Source of the DNA: Anthostomella pinea
Lineage: Eukaryota; Ascomycota; Sordariomycetes; Xylariales; Xylariaceae
Direction of reading: 5' to 3'
Assembly: GCA_963556695.1 (NCBI GenBank)
Contig: CAUWAG010000010.1
Coordinates: 6,014,001-6,078,000, forward strand
DNA length: 64,000 bases
A program made the position numbers and the translations under genes. Positions 23,933 to 34,744 of this stretch are shown piece by piece. Position 1 is the stretch's first letter. Each line of letters starts with the position of its first letter. Under the pieces are notes generated by a model. The model was not told the origin of the DNA and searched no databases. It saw only the letters and a program-made list of their open reading frames with translations.

Positions 23933-25094
23933 ATGAATAGCGTAGCGACGCACAACTCCCCACGAACATGGTTCCTGACGTCTTCGCTCACCCCGCTCGC
24001 CGTGCGCCTGATACGACAATTGCTCACCCACGGTGACTACGTCGTCGCCTGCCTGCCGCCGCAGGAGATCGACCATGACGACCGCAGCGCCGAGTTCCGC
24101 GAGCTTGTAAACGAGTGCAAGAGCAATCGCAAGGACCGTGAGGGGTGGAAGGATCGCATACGCGCCATACGCTGCGATGGCCGCATAATGAGCCAATGCG
24201 GTGCTGCCGTGGCAGAGGCCAAGCATGCATTTGGCCGCATAGACATCCTGCTGTGCTGTACATCTGAAGGTACGCAAGCCTCGGAGTTACTTATTGCCCA
24301 TATATCCTCTGCGCTGGTGCAACATGCTTACCAGGTGTACTTGCGAAACAGCCATTGTCGGGACAGTCGAGGAGCTATCTACATCCCCCGCAACGCAGAA
24401 CCTGGTGCGCGACCAGTTCGAGACCATATTCTTCTCCCAGGTGAACTTCATCAAGGCCTCGCTTCCGACGCTACGCGCCCAACATACCGGTCACATTCTG
24501 CTCCTTTCGAGCATTGGGGGTCACATAGGCACTCCCGGAATGCCGATATATACGGCTGCGACCTGGGCTCTGGAGGGCTTCTGTGATTCGCTGGCGTACG
24601 AGGTCGCTCCGTTCAACGTCAAGGTGACGATTGTGCAGCCTCACAAGGAGATCCAGTCCCTTACGAACAAGATTGTCTTCTCACCGCCACTGCCGCATTA
24701 CGATAGCGAGAACAACCCAGCGCCGAGCGTCCGGGATATGCTCACCAATGTACTCAACCTGAACCCAGAGACGGCCATTGACTCCGCGGAGACGGAAATC
24801 CTGCAAAGATACCCCAAGCTTCCACCGGCGTCAGTGGACCGGCTGGTTGCCGAGACAGTCCATGCCTTGACGGCGATTGGCGGTCACGAAAACCCTCCTG
24901 CGCGCCATATTGTGGGCTTTGAGGGAGCAGAGGCCGTGAAAGAGAAGTTGAAGACAGTCACTGAAGAGCTGGAAGACTTTGTTGAGGCGAGTGTAGCTGT
25001 CGACATCTTCGAGAGCGAACTGAAGAATGAGGCAAGACAAGGCAAGGCGAGGATGGACGAGACAGGTGGCCCGTCAAGCGCCTCTGGCTCCTGA
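23933..25094 (+). CDS. atypical short-chain dehydrogenase/reductase lacking the catalytic Lys
   Basis: Two exons, 23933-24269 and 24352-25094, give 359 aa. The acceptor is the AACAG at 24347-24351, because the nearer CAG at 24331-24333 breaks the frame. The overall fold signature of a classical SDR is clear: FGRIDILLCC (beta4), HILLLSSIGGHIGTPGMPIY (beta5 Ser and the catalytic Tyr), LEGFCDSLAYEVAPFNVKVT and IVQP. Two hallmarks are missing. The Gly-rich nucleotide motif reads TSSLTPLAVRLI instead of TGxxxGxG. The YxxxK motif reads YTAAT, so the catalytic lysine is Thr. The C-terminal 100 residues are Glu/Lys-rich and likely helical. It may be a non-catalytic SDR or use altered chemistry. The start at 23933 is the last ATG before the conserved beta1 strand. 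Confidence 0.75.
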
Positions 25095-25336
25095 AGTTTC
25101 TGTCGCTTAAATATCTGTTGGACTGTACTGGGGAGTAGGCTCAGGTGGACCGTGATGTATTAATTTAGTGTGGAGTCAGTAGGACACCGGTGTGCGTGTA
25201 TGGATTACGGGAGAGGACACCCCCGAGTTAAAGAGACCGAATTGTAGCACATGACCATATGACGCGATGCATGGCTACGCAAAGTGTTGAACCTCTTAAT
25301 CAGTACACTTACCACAGTAAATTTATAAAACTACCC

Positions 25337-25703
25337 TCCGATCCGTAAAAACCTACCCTCCAAATCAGCCAATCACAGCACGTGCATCTAGCGCTCAGCC
25401 CCCCTAAAGCTCAACACCACCACCTATCACCACCATCACCACCACCACTGCGATCGAAAGGACGCATTCACAGATGGGGGGCTCGTACCGCCCCAAACCC
25501 CCGGCTAACCCTAACCACTAACCCTAACCCTAATCCTAATCTTAACCACGTGGATACCTGGTAAAATCATGTTAAGTACTTCTAGTTAGGTGGAAAACGC
25601 ACGCAAATTGAAGTACTTGCGATGTGGTAGGCGGTGCGCAGCCAATTAAATCGTCGGGATGGCTTCTGAATGCGGTCAAGAGGGTAGGTTTTTACGGATC
25701 GGA
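25337..25703. mobile_element. MITE-like element with 24-bp perfect terminal inverted repeats
   Basis: The 24 bases at 25337-25360 (starting tccgatccgtaaaaacctac) recur exactly inverted at 25680-25703, enclosing 319 bp without a coding frame. The left arm is itself a sandwich: ctaccctcc occurs on both sides of gatccgtaaaaac. The interior carries a telomere-like repeat tract (25503-25547). Size and structure suggest a non-autonomous DNA element. No clear target-site duplication was identified, so a hairpin-forming intergenic sequence is the alternative. Confidence 0.5.
25503..25547. repeat. interstitial telomere-like repeat (CCCTAA)n
   Basis: The bases ctaaccctaaccactaaccc continue as ccctaatcctaatcttaacc: two to three perfect CCCTAA units with degenerate neighbours. 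TTAGGG/CCCTAA is the usual telomere repeat of filamentous ascomycetes. It lies inside the inverted-repeat element. Confidence 0.75.
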
Positions 25704-26190
25704 AGGGGTTATCTGGTTGATTGCGTAGAAACCCCATCTAACGTCTAAAAGTTGAAAAGCGTAGGGGGCGTGAACAAGCCCCTGAATGCCGCCCGCCGGG
25801 TGGGCCCTGTCCAGCTCACTGGGTGCCCGCTGATTGGCTGAGGTGCTGGCGCCTTGGCCATGGGCGCACGAGGCTCACCTGCAGACTGCAGTGGATTGAG
25901 TTTCACGAGTTCGGCATGCTTCAAGTTCCATCCCGCTAGTGAACTCGCAAGCTTCTATAATCAACATTCAGCATTTTCCCGAAGAGCGCAAAGCTGCATC
26001 TCGCGGGCTTCCTAGGTATTGCGAGCACGAAGACGCTTCCCAACAGCAAATTCGGTGCCCCCGCAACGGCTCCCAGCCTCGCAACGGAACGAACAACGAC
26101 TTGCGACCTATCGATACCTTCTCCCTCCCTCTCTCGAGCAGACCATGCAAGTGCCATGTCATGTAGGCGAGCACCAAACTCCATGATAGG

Positions 26191-29100
26191 ATGAGCTTGG
26201 ATTCCATGCTACCCATCGCTCCGGCGAGGGTAAGAGCTCTTGTCCTGCCCATCGGCCAGATAAAACAGGAGCGCTTCTCGACTTTCCTCCAGAGGCTCAA
26301 CCAGGAACATGTCGTTCAACTTCGCGACATCAGCGTCGATGGCCGGCCGAATCGAAGTAAGACGCAGTGGCACGAGTCCTTCTACTTGAATAGCATCGGA
26401 GCTGACGCTTTCGAAACATAGACATGTTCTCTCCCCTCGCATTCCCCGACGGCGCCATGTTCTACGACCTGATCACCTACGTCCCGCCCCCGTCGCACCT
26501 CGCTTTGACCCCGTTCGACTCCTTTCGCGAACCTCTCGCCGTCATCGCAATCGCCGACGGTGCAGAACTTGAAAATGTGGCCTTCAGCAAGAGGCAGTCA
26601 GCCAACGGCTACGCCTCGACAATGACCGAGAGGAATATTCGCACGCTGTATCAGGAGCTGGAAGAGTTGAGGGACATGTATCCCAAGGTGCTCACGCACC
26701 AAGTGCTGATATTCGACTATATGGCGCCGGACGAATCTGCCATCTCACTGCCCGAAGGTATCAAGACCATTCCCACACTCGAGCAATCAAAAAGGACTAC
26801 AATGAAGACCATCATGTGCGATATATCATCCCTCTTGCTGGCAGAGATGACCACTCTTGCCAAGTGCTTTGAAGCCATGACAGCTATCGACTCTCCTGGC
26901 CAGGCGCCTACTCGCCCGGGAATGAACGGTGCCAGCAATTGGACATCAGACGATGCGAACCCAGCAGCGAGGCGGAACTCGCAGTTCTCCATGTCTACCG
27001 TGACTAGGTCGGCATCAACAAGCGGGGCTGCGGATAGGAGCCAGGCCCGCATGTCGATGCCAGTGCCGTTCAAGTCACTTCCGTTTGGCTCCAACAGTTC
27101 GGCACCCTCCGCGCGGCCAACGACCCCTGTTCGGAGCGGGCTGTCCGGCCCGCCCACCACGTTTGATGACATTGCGCACGCGAACGGGAGTCACTCGAAC
27201 GTGACAAGCCCTGAGCGCAGACCACCTTCTCGTCCAGGAAGCTCCGAGGGCATCAAATCGTCCAAGCAAGACAAAGTCTCGGTGCAAGGTTTTGGGCCCG
27301 GTGGACTGAATGAGAGGTGGAGGAATAAGGGCAAGGGGCGAGTGCAGATTCTCGTAGGATCTTTATACCTACAGGCTGGACGCTGGACCGATGCGCTGAG
27401 AGAGCTGATCGAGGGTGCAAGTGTCGCAAAGTCTATCAATGATCACTTATGGCACGGCAAAGCTCTTGAGCTGATCACCACGAATCTCATACTGCTTGCC
27501 TGGGCGGGCATCGAGTTTCGAGTCCCCACCATCTGCCTCTCTCCCAATGAGAAGACGCCTTCCAGCATATCCAAAGCGCCCGATGCCGAAGAGGCAGACC
27601 CCTTCCAACCTAGGCACCTACGTGAGCTACAGGCTATTCTCCCAGAACTTTCCGAGAGAATAATAGGGCTATATTCGAGGATATCAGGCGAGCAGCTACC
27701 GCCGTTACCACTCTCAGAGACTGCCATAAGGTTCTGCAATATGCTCACAGCCCTTCATTTGTGTGAAGGCAAGCTTGACAAACAATCGTTGAACATCATG
27801 GTTTTTGGCAAGTTCCCCGACAAGGTTATGACTACATCACCCCGTCTTACTATTACGCCACCGCGAGGACAGATCACCAACCTTTTGTTTAAGGCGTTTC
27901 CTTCGTCTGCGCCCGAGATGCTCACTACGGTGGACCGTGCCATGATCCTCAGTGGTATTGCCGCTGTTCTTGGGACCTTGGGGTACCACAGAAAGAAAGC
28001 TATGGTGATACGGGAACTAGTTTCGGTATTGATTGGAGGACTGGTCGAGGCGAGGACCAGAGGCGCTGCAGAAGTAGGCATACACCCCGCAGCCGGTCTG
28101 GTCGCACTCAATGCTGTCAACAGGCATGGCAATGGAGCAGGGGCTCTTGAACTTGGTGAAGGTGACATTGAGCATGGTATTGACGCTTTTCTGGGATTGT
28201 TATGCAAAACCTATGGCGTCGTCAGCTTCGACGATCCCTCTAAACAGTACACGGCCGACTCGCCCCCAGCCAGTGACACAGATGAGAGTGTCATTTCAAG
28301 AATCCAGGGCCAGTCCTCAGCTAGACAGTTTGGGATGACGAATGTCAAGCTCAATATCCTTCGGGCTTGCATCCATTTCTCCGAGGCGTTACCAGACTTT
28401 AATGGAGTGCTGAAATTCTCGAGCGATCTTCTGCGTACTGCCGGAAGTGGCGTCGCACCGGGTCCGCGACGGGAAGATGCAGCTCCCATAATCTCAAGAG
28501 ATGAACAGGTCCGGCTATCTACAAATATCTCCAAGACTTCGAGCATATCGCAAAGATTAGGACTGGGACACTTAGCCGCGGAATACTGGGACGAATTTTT
28601 AATACGAGGCATCACACTGGACCCCCTGCCGTCTACAAGGACGCCGATACCGCACTCCAAGAACGTCTTACCGGGTGTGACAACCGCGCGTACTTCCCAA
28701 GACGTCAACCCTTTTATCTATAATCCGTTTTTGAGAGCGCCGGACAAGGCAGCAGTCGAAAAGACACTTGTTACTGGAGAGGCGGCTGTGTTCAAAGTCA
28801 TACTCCAGAACCCATTCGAGATCGACGTGGACATTGAGAGCATCAAGCTAGACACCGAAGGGGCCGACTTCGAGTCTGCAGTCATAGGCACCGTCATAGG
28901 GCCTTATCGCACCCAGATACTGAAGCTTTCCGGTACACCCAAGGCTGCAGGCTCGTTGAAAATCACTGGAGCCATTGTACGAGTGCGAGGATGTCGCGAG
29001 AGGAGGTTTCCCATCTTCTCGCAGGCTTGGGCACCCGACACTGAGGAAAAGATCAAAGGCATTGGCCTAGCCGCGTTGGAACAAACCGAGGTCCTGTCTC

Positions 29101-30590
29101 CTCCAGGACCAGCGTTGAAACCTGACAGCATTGGGTTGAGCGTGATATCGGCTCAGCCTGTCGTCATTGTCAAGTCAACGAGTCTTCCACTATCCTCTGT
29201 CATGATCTTGGAAGGAGAGCAACATACATTCTCCGTCACATTGCAAAATCTCTCACCAACTACGCCAGCAGATCTTCTGCTCTTCTCCTTCCAAGATTCC
29301 ACACAAGGCCCGCTGCAAAGTGCCCTCACGAACAGAGAAGCTACCTCTGCCGAACTATACGAATACGAGTGGGTGCTTGCTATGAAACAAGCTCTACGAC
29401 TACGCAAGATCGATGACTCCAAGAGATACATTGCTCCTGGCGCAACGGCAACTTTTGAATTCGAGATACTTGGGAAACCTGGGCTCACGAACGGGGCAAT
29501 TCAGATCGACTATGCGTACCTTGGTGTGCCTCCGTCTGAGATCAGCAGCCAGTTTCATACTCGTCAGGTCTGTCTAGACCTTGCCATCACAGTAAATGCC
29601 AGTGTAGAGCTGGCGAGGGTGGATGTGTTGCCCATGCAGACCAAGGTGCCGAATCCGATCTGGCATCGTTCTGGCTCACAGGGGGCGGATGCTGAGCCTG
29701 CCGGGCCAGACAAATATTGCCTGCTTTTGATGGACCTCCGCAACGCCTGGCCAAGTGCTATACAAGTTTCTCTTGAAGCCGGACGAGGCATCACAGTCGA
29801 GGAATACATCCTTCCTGGAAACACCAACAGAGTTGTCTTCCCGATACCCAGGATATATCTCGACGACCCACACGCCTCAATCCCAGCACTGAATCCCTCT
29901 CGTCAACGGCAATTCGTGGTCAGCAGCAGCAAAATCACGCCAGAGATTGAGAGAGGGAACCGAGAAGCCTTTTGGTATCGCGAAAAGATCCTCGAGTCCC
30001 TGTCGGGTACGTGGAAAACACTATCCGGTCCTGCAAGAGAGGGTACGATTGATCTACGAGGAATCCGCCTAGCACCTCGTATGATCGAAGCTATTAAAAT
30101 CGACGAGATCGGAATTGATGTCTCTGTCGAGAGCCGAAAGCCGGACGACTCGACCACCCACAGCAATGGCATGTACGTTGACGAATTTGCACAGATCAAG
30201 GTCCTGATCACGAATCGGATGGATGAACCGATCCATCCAACCGTCAGAATAATGCCGTCATTGTGTCACCGACCTGCGAATGTGGCTCTAGACTTCACTC
30301 GGAAGTTCACCTGGAACGGGACCCTGCAACAGACGCTGCCCCTGGTAGCAGCCAAGTCCAGCACGGAGTTCCTGCTGGGCGCGACTGCGCTCTGTCGCGG
30401 CGAGTTCGAGATCGCGGCCTCGGTCGAGGAGACGCAGCTCTGGAAGCCGCCGGCTGCTGCACACGGCAGGGGCAGGCCGAGATCCGAAACGCAGACCATG
30501 ATGGATGCGGTGCTGGGCGCGAAGCAGAGGCGCATATGGCATTCGAGACGGCCGTGCTTTGTCACTGTACGAGATAGACCGGAGGGGTAA
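26191..30590 (+). CDS. trs120: TRAPPII complex subunit Trs120 (TRAPPC9; HypA-type)
   Basis: Exon 1 is 26191-26356 and exon 2 is 26422-30590, giving 1444 aa. The first exon encodes MSLDSMLPIAPARVRALVLP and joins across a 65-bp intron to RNMFSPLAFPDGAMFYDL, the conserved Trs120 N-terminus. A Ser/Pro/Asn-rich linker is at about 215-330. The central TPR-like/ASPM-type helical region includes GRVQILVGSLYLQAGRWTDA. Beta-sandwich repeats follow in the C-terminal half (FKVILQNPFEIDVDIESIKL, HTFSVTLQNLSPTTPADLLL). Trs120 with Trs130 and Trs65 converts TRAPP into the TRAPPII guanine-nucleotide exchange factor for Ypt31/Rab11 at the late Golgi. The Aspergillus orthologue HypA is needed for hyphal growth. 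The length is normal for the family and no break is seen. Confidence 0.92.
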
Positions 30591-31462
30591 TGATGTTGGC
30601 CTTGTGTCTGTGTGTGATATGTGTGTGTGTGTGTGTGTGGATGGAAGCTTGAGTCAGGCATATGTGTACAATACCCTACAGAGCGAGAGAGAAATCAAGA
30701 CGAGGAGGCATGAAGAGACAGTCCGTCGTCTGATCTACTATTGTCTGATTGTGAGGCTGTTTTAGTATGCTCTGTCTGGCAAGCATCGACTGACTCCCTG
30801 TCACATGTGATCAGTTCTCGGGACGGTTTGTAAGGATGTAACATAACCACCCACGAGTTCCGCGGCCAGATCGTGTTGCACATATCGACTGGGGACCACA
30901 CCGGGTACGTAAGGTCTGGATGACCATGTGAAACCAGATAGCGTCAGCGGATAGAGATGGAGGCAAACATGTGTGTGTGTGTGCGTTTTTGTGTGTGTTT
31001 GTGTGTGTGTGCCTGATGAGATGAGTTGAGCTTACCCACTTAGGCGGTCTGGTTGTTGAGAGGGCATGGCGCTTCGTTTTACTTAGCTACCTTAGTCAAT
31101 GGGGATCTCGGGTACACGATGGGCGGTGGGTATAAGTAATACGAGGAAGTAGCAAACTAAACTGCGTGATCACATCAAGTTTCCATTCGACGTATGGTCC
31201 TTACGTGAGTGAATAATGGGAAGACAATAGGAATGTGTCCATCCATGTAAGACCCTTTCGCCTCCTGCCGGGCATCACTGCTGCTAAGCCCATCCCTTTC
31301 CTTTCCTTTACTTTCCTTGCACAGTCGGATTGTCTTCTCTGCCAAAGTCTCTCTACTGCACTCTTGACCGCGGCCCAGTAGAGCACCAGCTCCCAGCAAA
31401 CCAGCAAGAACTCCGGCTCAAGACCCCCTCAAGACACGACCACAACCAACACGAAATCCACG
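30591..31462. repeat. intergenic with two GT microsatellites
   Basis: Between Trs120 and the secreted-protein gene. A (gt)n run is at about 30620-30639, 30 bp past the Trs120 stop. A longer interrupted gt/tttg tract is at about 30969-31011. No coding region is supported. The CT/CA-rich stretch before 31463 is consistent with a 5' leader. Confidence 0.6.
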
Positions 31463-32412
31463 ATGCATCTCTCCACCATCCTCCCCGCTCTAGCAGCCCT
31501 CCTCCCGACCTCCACCGCCTCCGCCATCCGCCAAGTCACGTCAGCCTCAGACCCCGAGCCCGCGCCCCCAAAAGTCCTCTCGGCCTACCTCCACCCCCGC
31601 CCCTCGGCCCAAAATCTGTGCGGCCTGAGCTCCTTCACGGACCTGACCAACGACGATACGTCGCCGCCGTGGAGCGACTGCGCTGCCATTAGTGTTTTTG
31701 CGGCGGAGAATAATGGGTCGTGGCTGGTATGTAACCTACCTCAGCCCGCCGCAGCCCGAGTCCCCCTTTTGGTTTACTTACCCTAGACTCTTTGTTTCCT
31801 ATATATAGCCGTATGCTGGGAGTGATATATTTTCTCTCCATTGGACTTCATGTCTCCACGCGGAATAAGGAGTGCTTGATGTGTCTGCGAGGAGTACTTG
31901 CTCACTCCGATTTATCTACGTTGTAGTGGACCAAAGCCGAACTGGGCATCTCCACGTCCACCATCGTCCTCCTTCCCCCTGCCAACGGCACACACCCCAC
32001 CCCCACAGGCAAGATCGTAACCCGAGACGACGGCAACTTCAACTTCACGTCCCGCGGCTGCGTCCTGCTGCTCCGGTACGACGGCCCGGAATCAGACGCC
32101 CACGACGGGGTCGGAAAGCGCGCAGCCATCCCACCTCCCACAGAGGTCGCCGTGGGCAATCGGGACGTCGCGTATGTCTTGGGCCGCGTCATAGCGTCCG
32201 GGATCCGCGGCGAGAGGGCCGAGGGGATGGGGAATTTCTCTTGTCGGGTGCCTGTTCCGGGTCCGGATGAGATTATACAAGAGAATTACAACGGGACGGA
32301 CACGGTTATACAGGAGAATACTGGGACTGGGAATGGAACGGTGACGGTGGGAATTAGTTGGTGGCTGAGAGCCGCAGAGGGTTTGGATGCGGTAAATGAT
32401 GCGCCTTCGTAG
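31463..32412 (+). CDS. small secreted glycoprotein, unknown function
   Basis: Two exons, 31463-31726 and 31927-32412 (phase 0, 200-bp intron), give 249 aa. It begins with a signal peptide (MHLSTILPALAALLPTSTAS, cleavage likely after ASA). The mature protein has four cysteines (NLCGL, SDCAA, RGCVL, FSCRV), enough for two disulfides, and many N-glycosylation sequons (NGS, NGT several times, NFT, NFS). A dibasic KR (GVGKRAAIP) in the middle could be a Kex2 site, preceded by an acidic stretch. I do not recognise a family. Secretion is a firm inference; a role as an effector or wall protein is only a possibility. No GPI anchor signal is visible at the C-terminus. The next gene (-) ends 192 bp away. 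Confidence 0.75.
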
Positions 32413-32604
32413 ACGCTGGAGGACGTGTTGAGATGTACCGGATTATGGAGGGAAGGGGTTCGTACTCGCTCTGAGGTTAGATCCTTGGGAAGCGATTCCA
32501 GACAGGGAAAACACAAAAACCAAAAATTTCATACTCAGTTAAATTGGTGATCATTTCTCTTGAGACGCTGCTCATTACAGCCGTGTCCCGAGTAATATGT
32601 CGCT

Positions 32605-33900
32605 TCAAGTCGCACCCATGATTTCGTCCGCCTTAGGCTTCACTTCAACATCATCTGCGTGGTTCTCCTCGGCCTCGATGGCCGCGTCTGGTCCGATTCC
32701 CTCCTCGCCATTGGCATTGCCATTCGTACGGGCCTCGTGCTCCTGACCATTCATCTGGTCATGCTCTTGCTCTTGCGCCTGGTCCTTTTCCTGCTCAAGC
32801 TTTTCCTCAAGTTTCTGCTCGAGCTTTTCTTCAAGCTTCTGCTCGAGTTTTTCCTCAAACTCAACCTCGGGCTCGACCTTTCCCTCTACTTCAACCTCGG
32901 GCTCTACTTCGGGCTCAGCCTGCGACTCCTCCGCCTTGCCCGGCAGCGGCATCTCCCAGTCCTCCTCGAACCGCGCAGCGAGGAACTCGTCGTACAGCCC
33001 GAGCCGTCGCTTCTGGTGGGCCTGCTGGGCCTGGTGTATCCACTCGGGGTCGTGGCGGCCCAGGCGGAGGCTCTCCTGGTAGCGGGCGACGTCGTGGCGG
33101 AAGTGGTTGTTGTTGCGCAGGGCGGCGATGTCGGGACGCGCGGCGTCGGTGCCGGCGTCGAGGATCTCGTCCTGGCCTGGGAACTTGGCCAGCACTTGCT
33201 GCTTCTCCTCGGCGCTGAGGATGCCCCAAGCTTTGGGGCTGCAGAGGAGATCCTGGATCGTGTTAGAGTGGAAGCTTTTAATAGAAAGGTTGTGGAACAG
33301 AGGTTGGGTATCACTTACTCGAAGATTCGTCTTGACGAGGGGTGAGTTCGGGTTCGTGAGCATCTCATCCAGATTGTCCCACTTCGACCGGCTCTTGCGG
33401 GCGCCGGGCGCCTGTGTCTGCTTCACAATTATCTTCGGCTTTTTCAATACCGGTTCAGCTTCGGCCAGCTCGTCCTCGTCATCACCAGCGGCGGTCGTCA
33501 AGTCGAATTCCTGCTTCTTCATTGGGGTGCCTCTGGTTAGTCGTGACTTCCCGGCGCTGCCATCCTTGGTGCTGCTGGCCTCTGATCTGGGAGTCTGGAC
33601 AGTGATTGCATCAGCAGGTTGATCCTGAGATACGTGGTTGTTCGCCGTGTCCTCGTGTGATTCCCGCTTCGGGTGAGATGGGTATGCAGTGATTTCATCC
33701 CGCACCTCAGCGTCGATCGCTCCGCCGCGAGCCTTGGTAGCGCATAGCTCATCGAGGGACTCGTCACTATCTACGAGATCGGAGAGTCTTCGAGCCCGAG
33801 TCGATCTTCTCGTGGCTTGGAGAGAGCGGGAGGCGGGTGTGGTCGACTGCTTGCTCTTGCCATTGGCGGTGGGCGTGTTAGGTTTCTTGCGAGGAGGCAT
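32605..33900 (-). CDS. ASXH (Asx homology, DEUBAD-like) domain protein
   Basis: Exons 33900-33319 and 33252-32605 give 409 aa. The N-terminus is basic and nuclear-looking (MPPRKKPNTPT, RRSTRARRLSDLVDSDESLD). The core joins TNPNSPLVKTNLR to DLLCSPKAWGILSAEEKQQV across the intron, then continues LAKFPGQDE and FRHDVARYQESLRLGRHDPE: the fungal ASXH domain, related to the deubiquitinase-adaptor domain that activates BAP1/UCH37. The C-terminus is a degenerate EKLEQKLE heptad array and acidic tail, probably a coiled coil. A 66-nt intron (33318-33253) is proposed because removing it restores the conserved LR-DLL junction. It has GTAAGT, a CTAAC-type branch and CAG. Since it is 3n and stop-free, retention would add 22 residues. 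A chromatin or deubiquitinase-linked role is inferred from the family only. Confidence 0.8.
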   Translation of the reverse strand: MPPRKKPNTPTANGKSKQSTTPASRSLQATRRSTRARRLSDLVDSDESLDELCATKARGGAIDAEVRDEITAYPSHPKRESHEDTANNHVSQDQPADAITVQTPRSEASSTKDGSAGKSRLTRGTPMKKQEFDLTTAAGDDEDELAEAEPVLKKPKIIVKQTQAPGARKSRSKWDNLDEMLTNPNSPLVKTNLRVSDTQPLFHNLSIKSFHSNTIQDLLCSPKAWGILSAEEKQQVLAKFPGQDEILDAGTDAARPDIAALRNNNHFRHDVARYQESLRLGRHDPEWIHQAQQAHQKRRLGLYDEFLAARFEEDWEMPLPGKAEESQAEPEVEPEVEVEGKVEPEVEFEEKLEQKLEEKLEQKLEEKLEQEKDQAQEQEHDQMNGQEHEARTNGNANGEEGIGPDAAIEAEENHADDVEVKPKADEIMGAT

Positions 33901-34744
33901 CTTGACAGAAGAAAATGGGCATTGCCGAAGATGGTGGTCAAGAGTTTCGAGTATTTGAGACGCAGTATTTACATTTCATAGAAGGTAGTGAGAGAAAGGT
34001 GGTGGATGTCAAACGGTAACGTTGAAACAAACAAAGAAGTCGCCTGAGGTAAAATAAGGTATTGACTTATTGCTTGAATCACTTAAACGCTGAATAAGAA
34101 TCCAACCCCGTATCGATAACAGCAGCAAGCAGCTGCAAGTCAGAGGTAGCTACTATGAGCTCATGAGCTGTCAGTTATTAACCTGACAATCATGATGAGT
34201 TATGGTGAGAAGACCGAGATGCAGACATAGTTGAGGCTGTGAGAGAGAGACAAGTGTCAAAGTGACACCCCAAAAGAGGAAGTACGCTAGACTCCATCAA
34301 CGGCTAGTCGGTCGGCCCACACCAATGAAGATCCATTGTCGGAGGAGGCCCCTGCGTCCCCTGCATCCCCTGACGTTGTTACTCTTCCTTGCCAAGATCT
34401 AAAGTTCTGGCCAGGTCTGAAGTCTGATCTGGCACATCTTCACCAAAGACATCTCGCCAAAGACATCCCGCAACCACGAACACGCCTGACCTCACTGACA
34501 ACTATAGCCCAACGATCTTTACAAGACCTAGAGAGCGACCATTGTCAACTGCCTCTACTACTACTTCACTGTTGCTCAAAGACAGCCGTACCCTGCCGTG
34601 CCGATCCGGGGACCCTTCAGATTGCTTTCTAGACACGTACACCACTCTGGTCTTTGTCTACACACAGACGACCCCGTGTCTCCCGACGAGACTGGGCCCC
34701 TCACTTTTATTACCGCCAGTTCCGCGACAGGACTTCACAACACC
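33901..34744. other. divergent promoter region (ASXH gene / sec22)
   Basis: About 0.84 kb between divergent starts. An open frame at 34336-34632 probably belongs to the long 5' leader of sec22 (upstream ORFs) rather than to a gene: it lacks motifs and ends before the sec22 start. Confidence 0.5.

Larger units (their letters stand above)
25095..26190. other. intergenic with an inverted-repeat element
   Basis: About 1.1 kb between the SDR gene and the Trs120 gene, both on the plus strand. It contains the 24-bp inverted-repeat element with telomere-like repeats (25337-25703). No coding region is supported. The Trs120 promoter and leader occupy the last few hundred bases. Confidence 0.5.

Noticed and set aside
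30620..31011. GT-rich tracts as a regulatory or Z-DNA element
   Set aside because: Ordinary dinucleotide microsatellites near a 3' end; no evidence for function.
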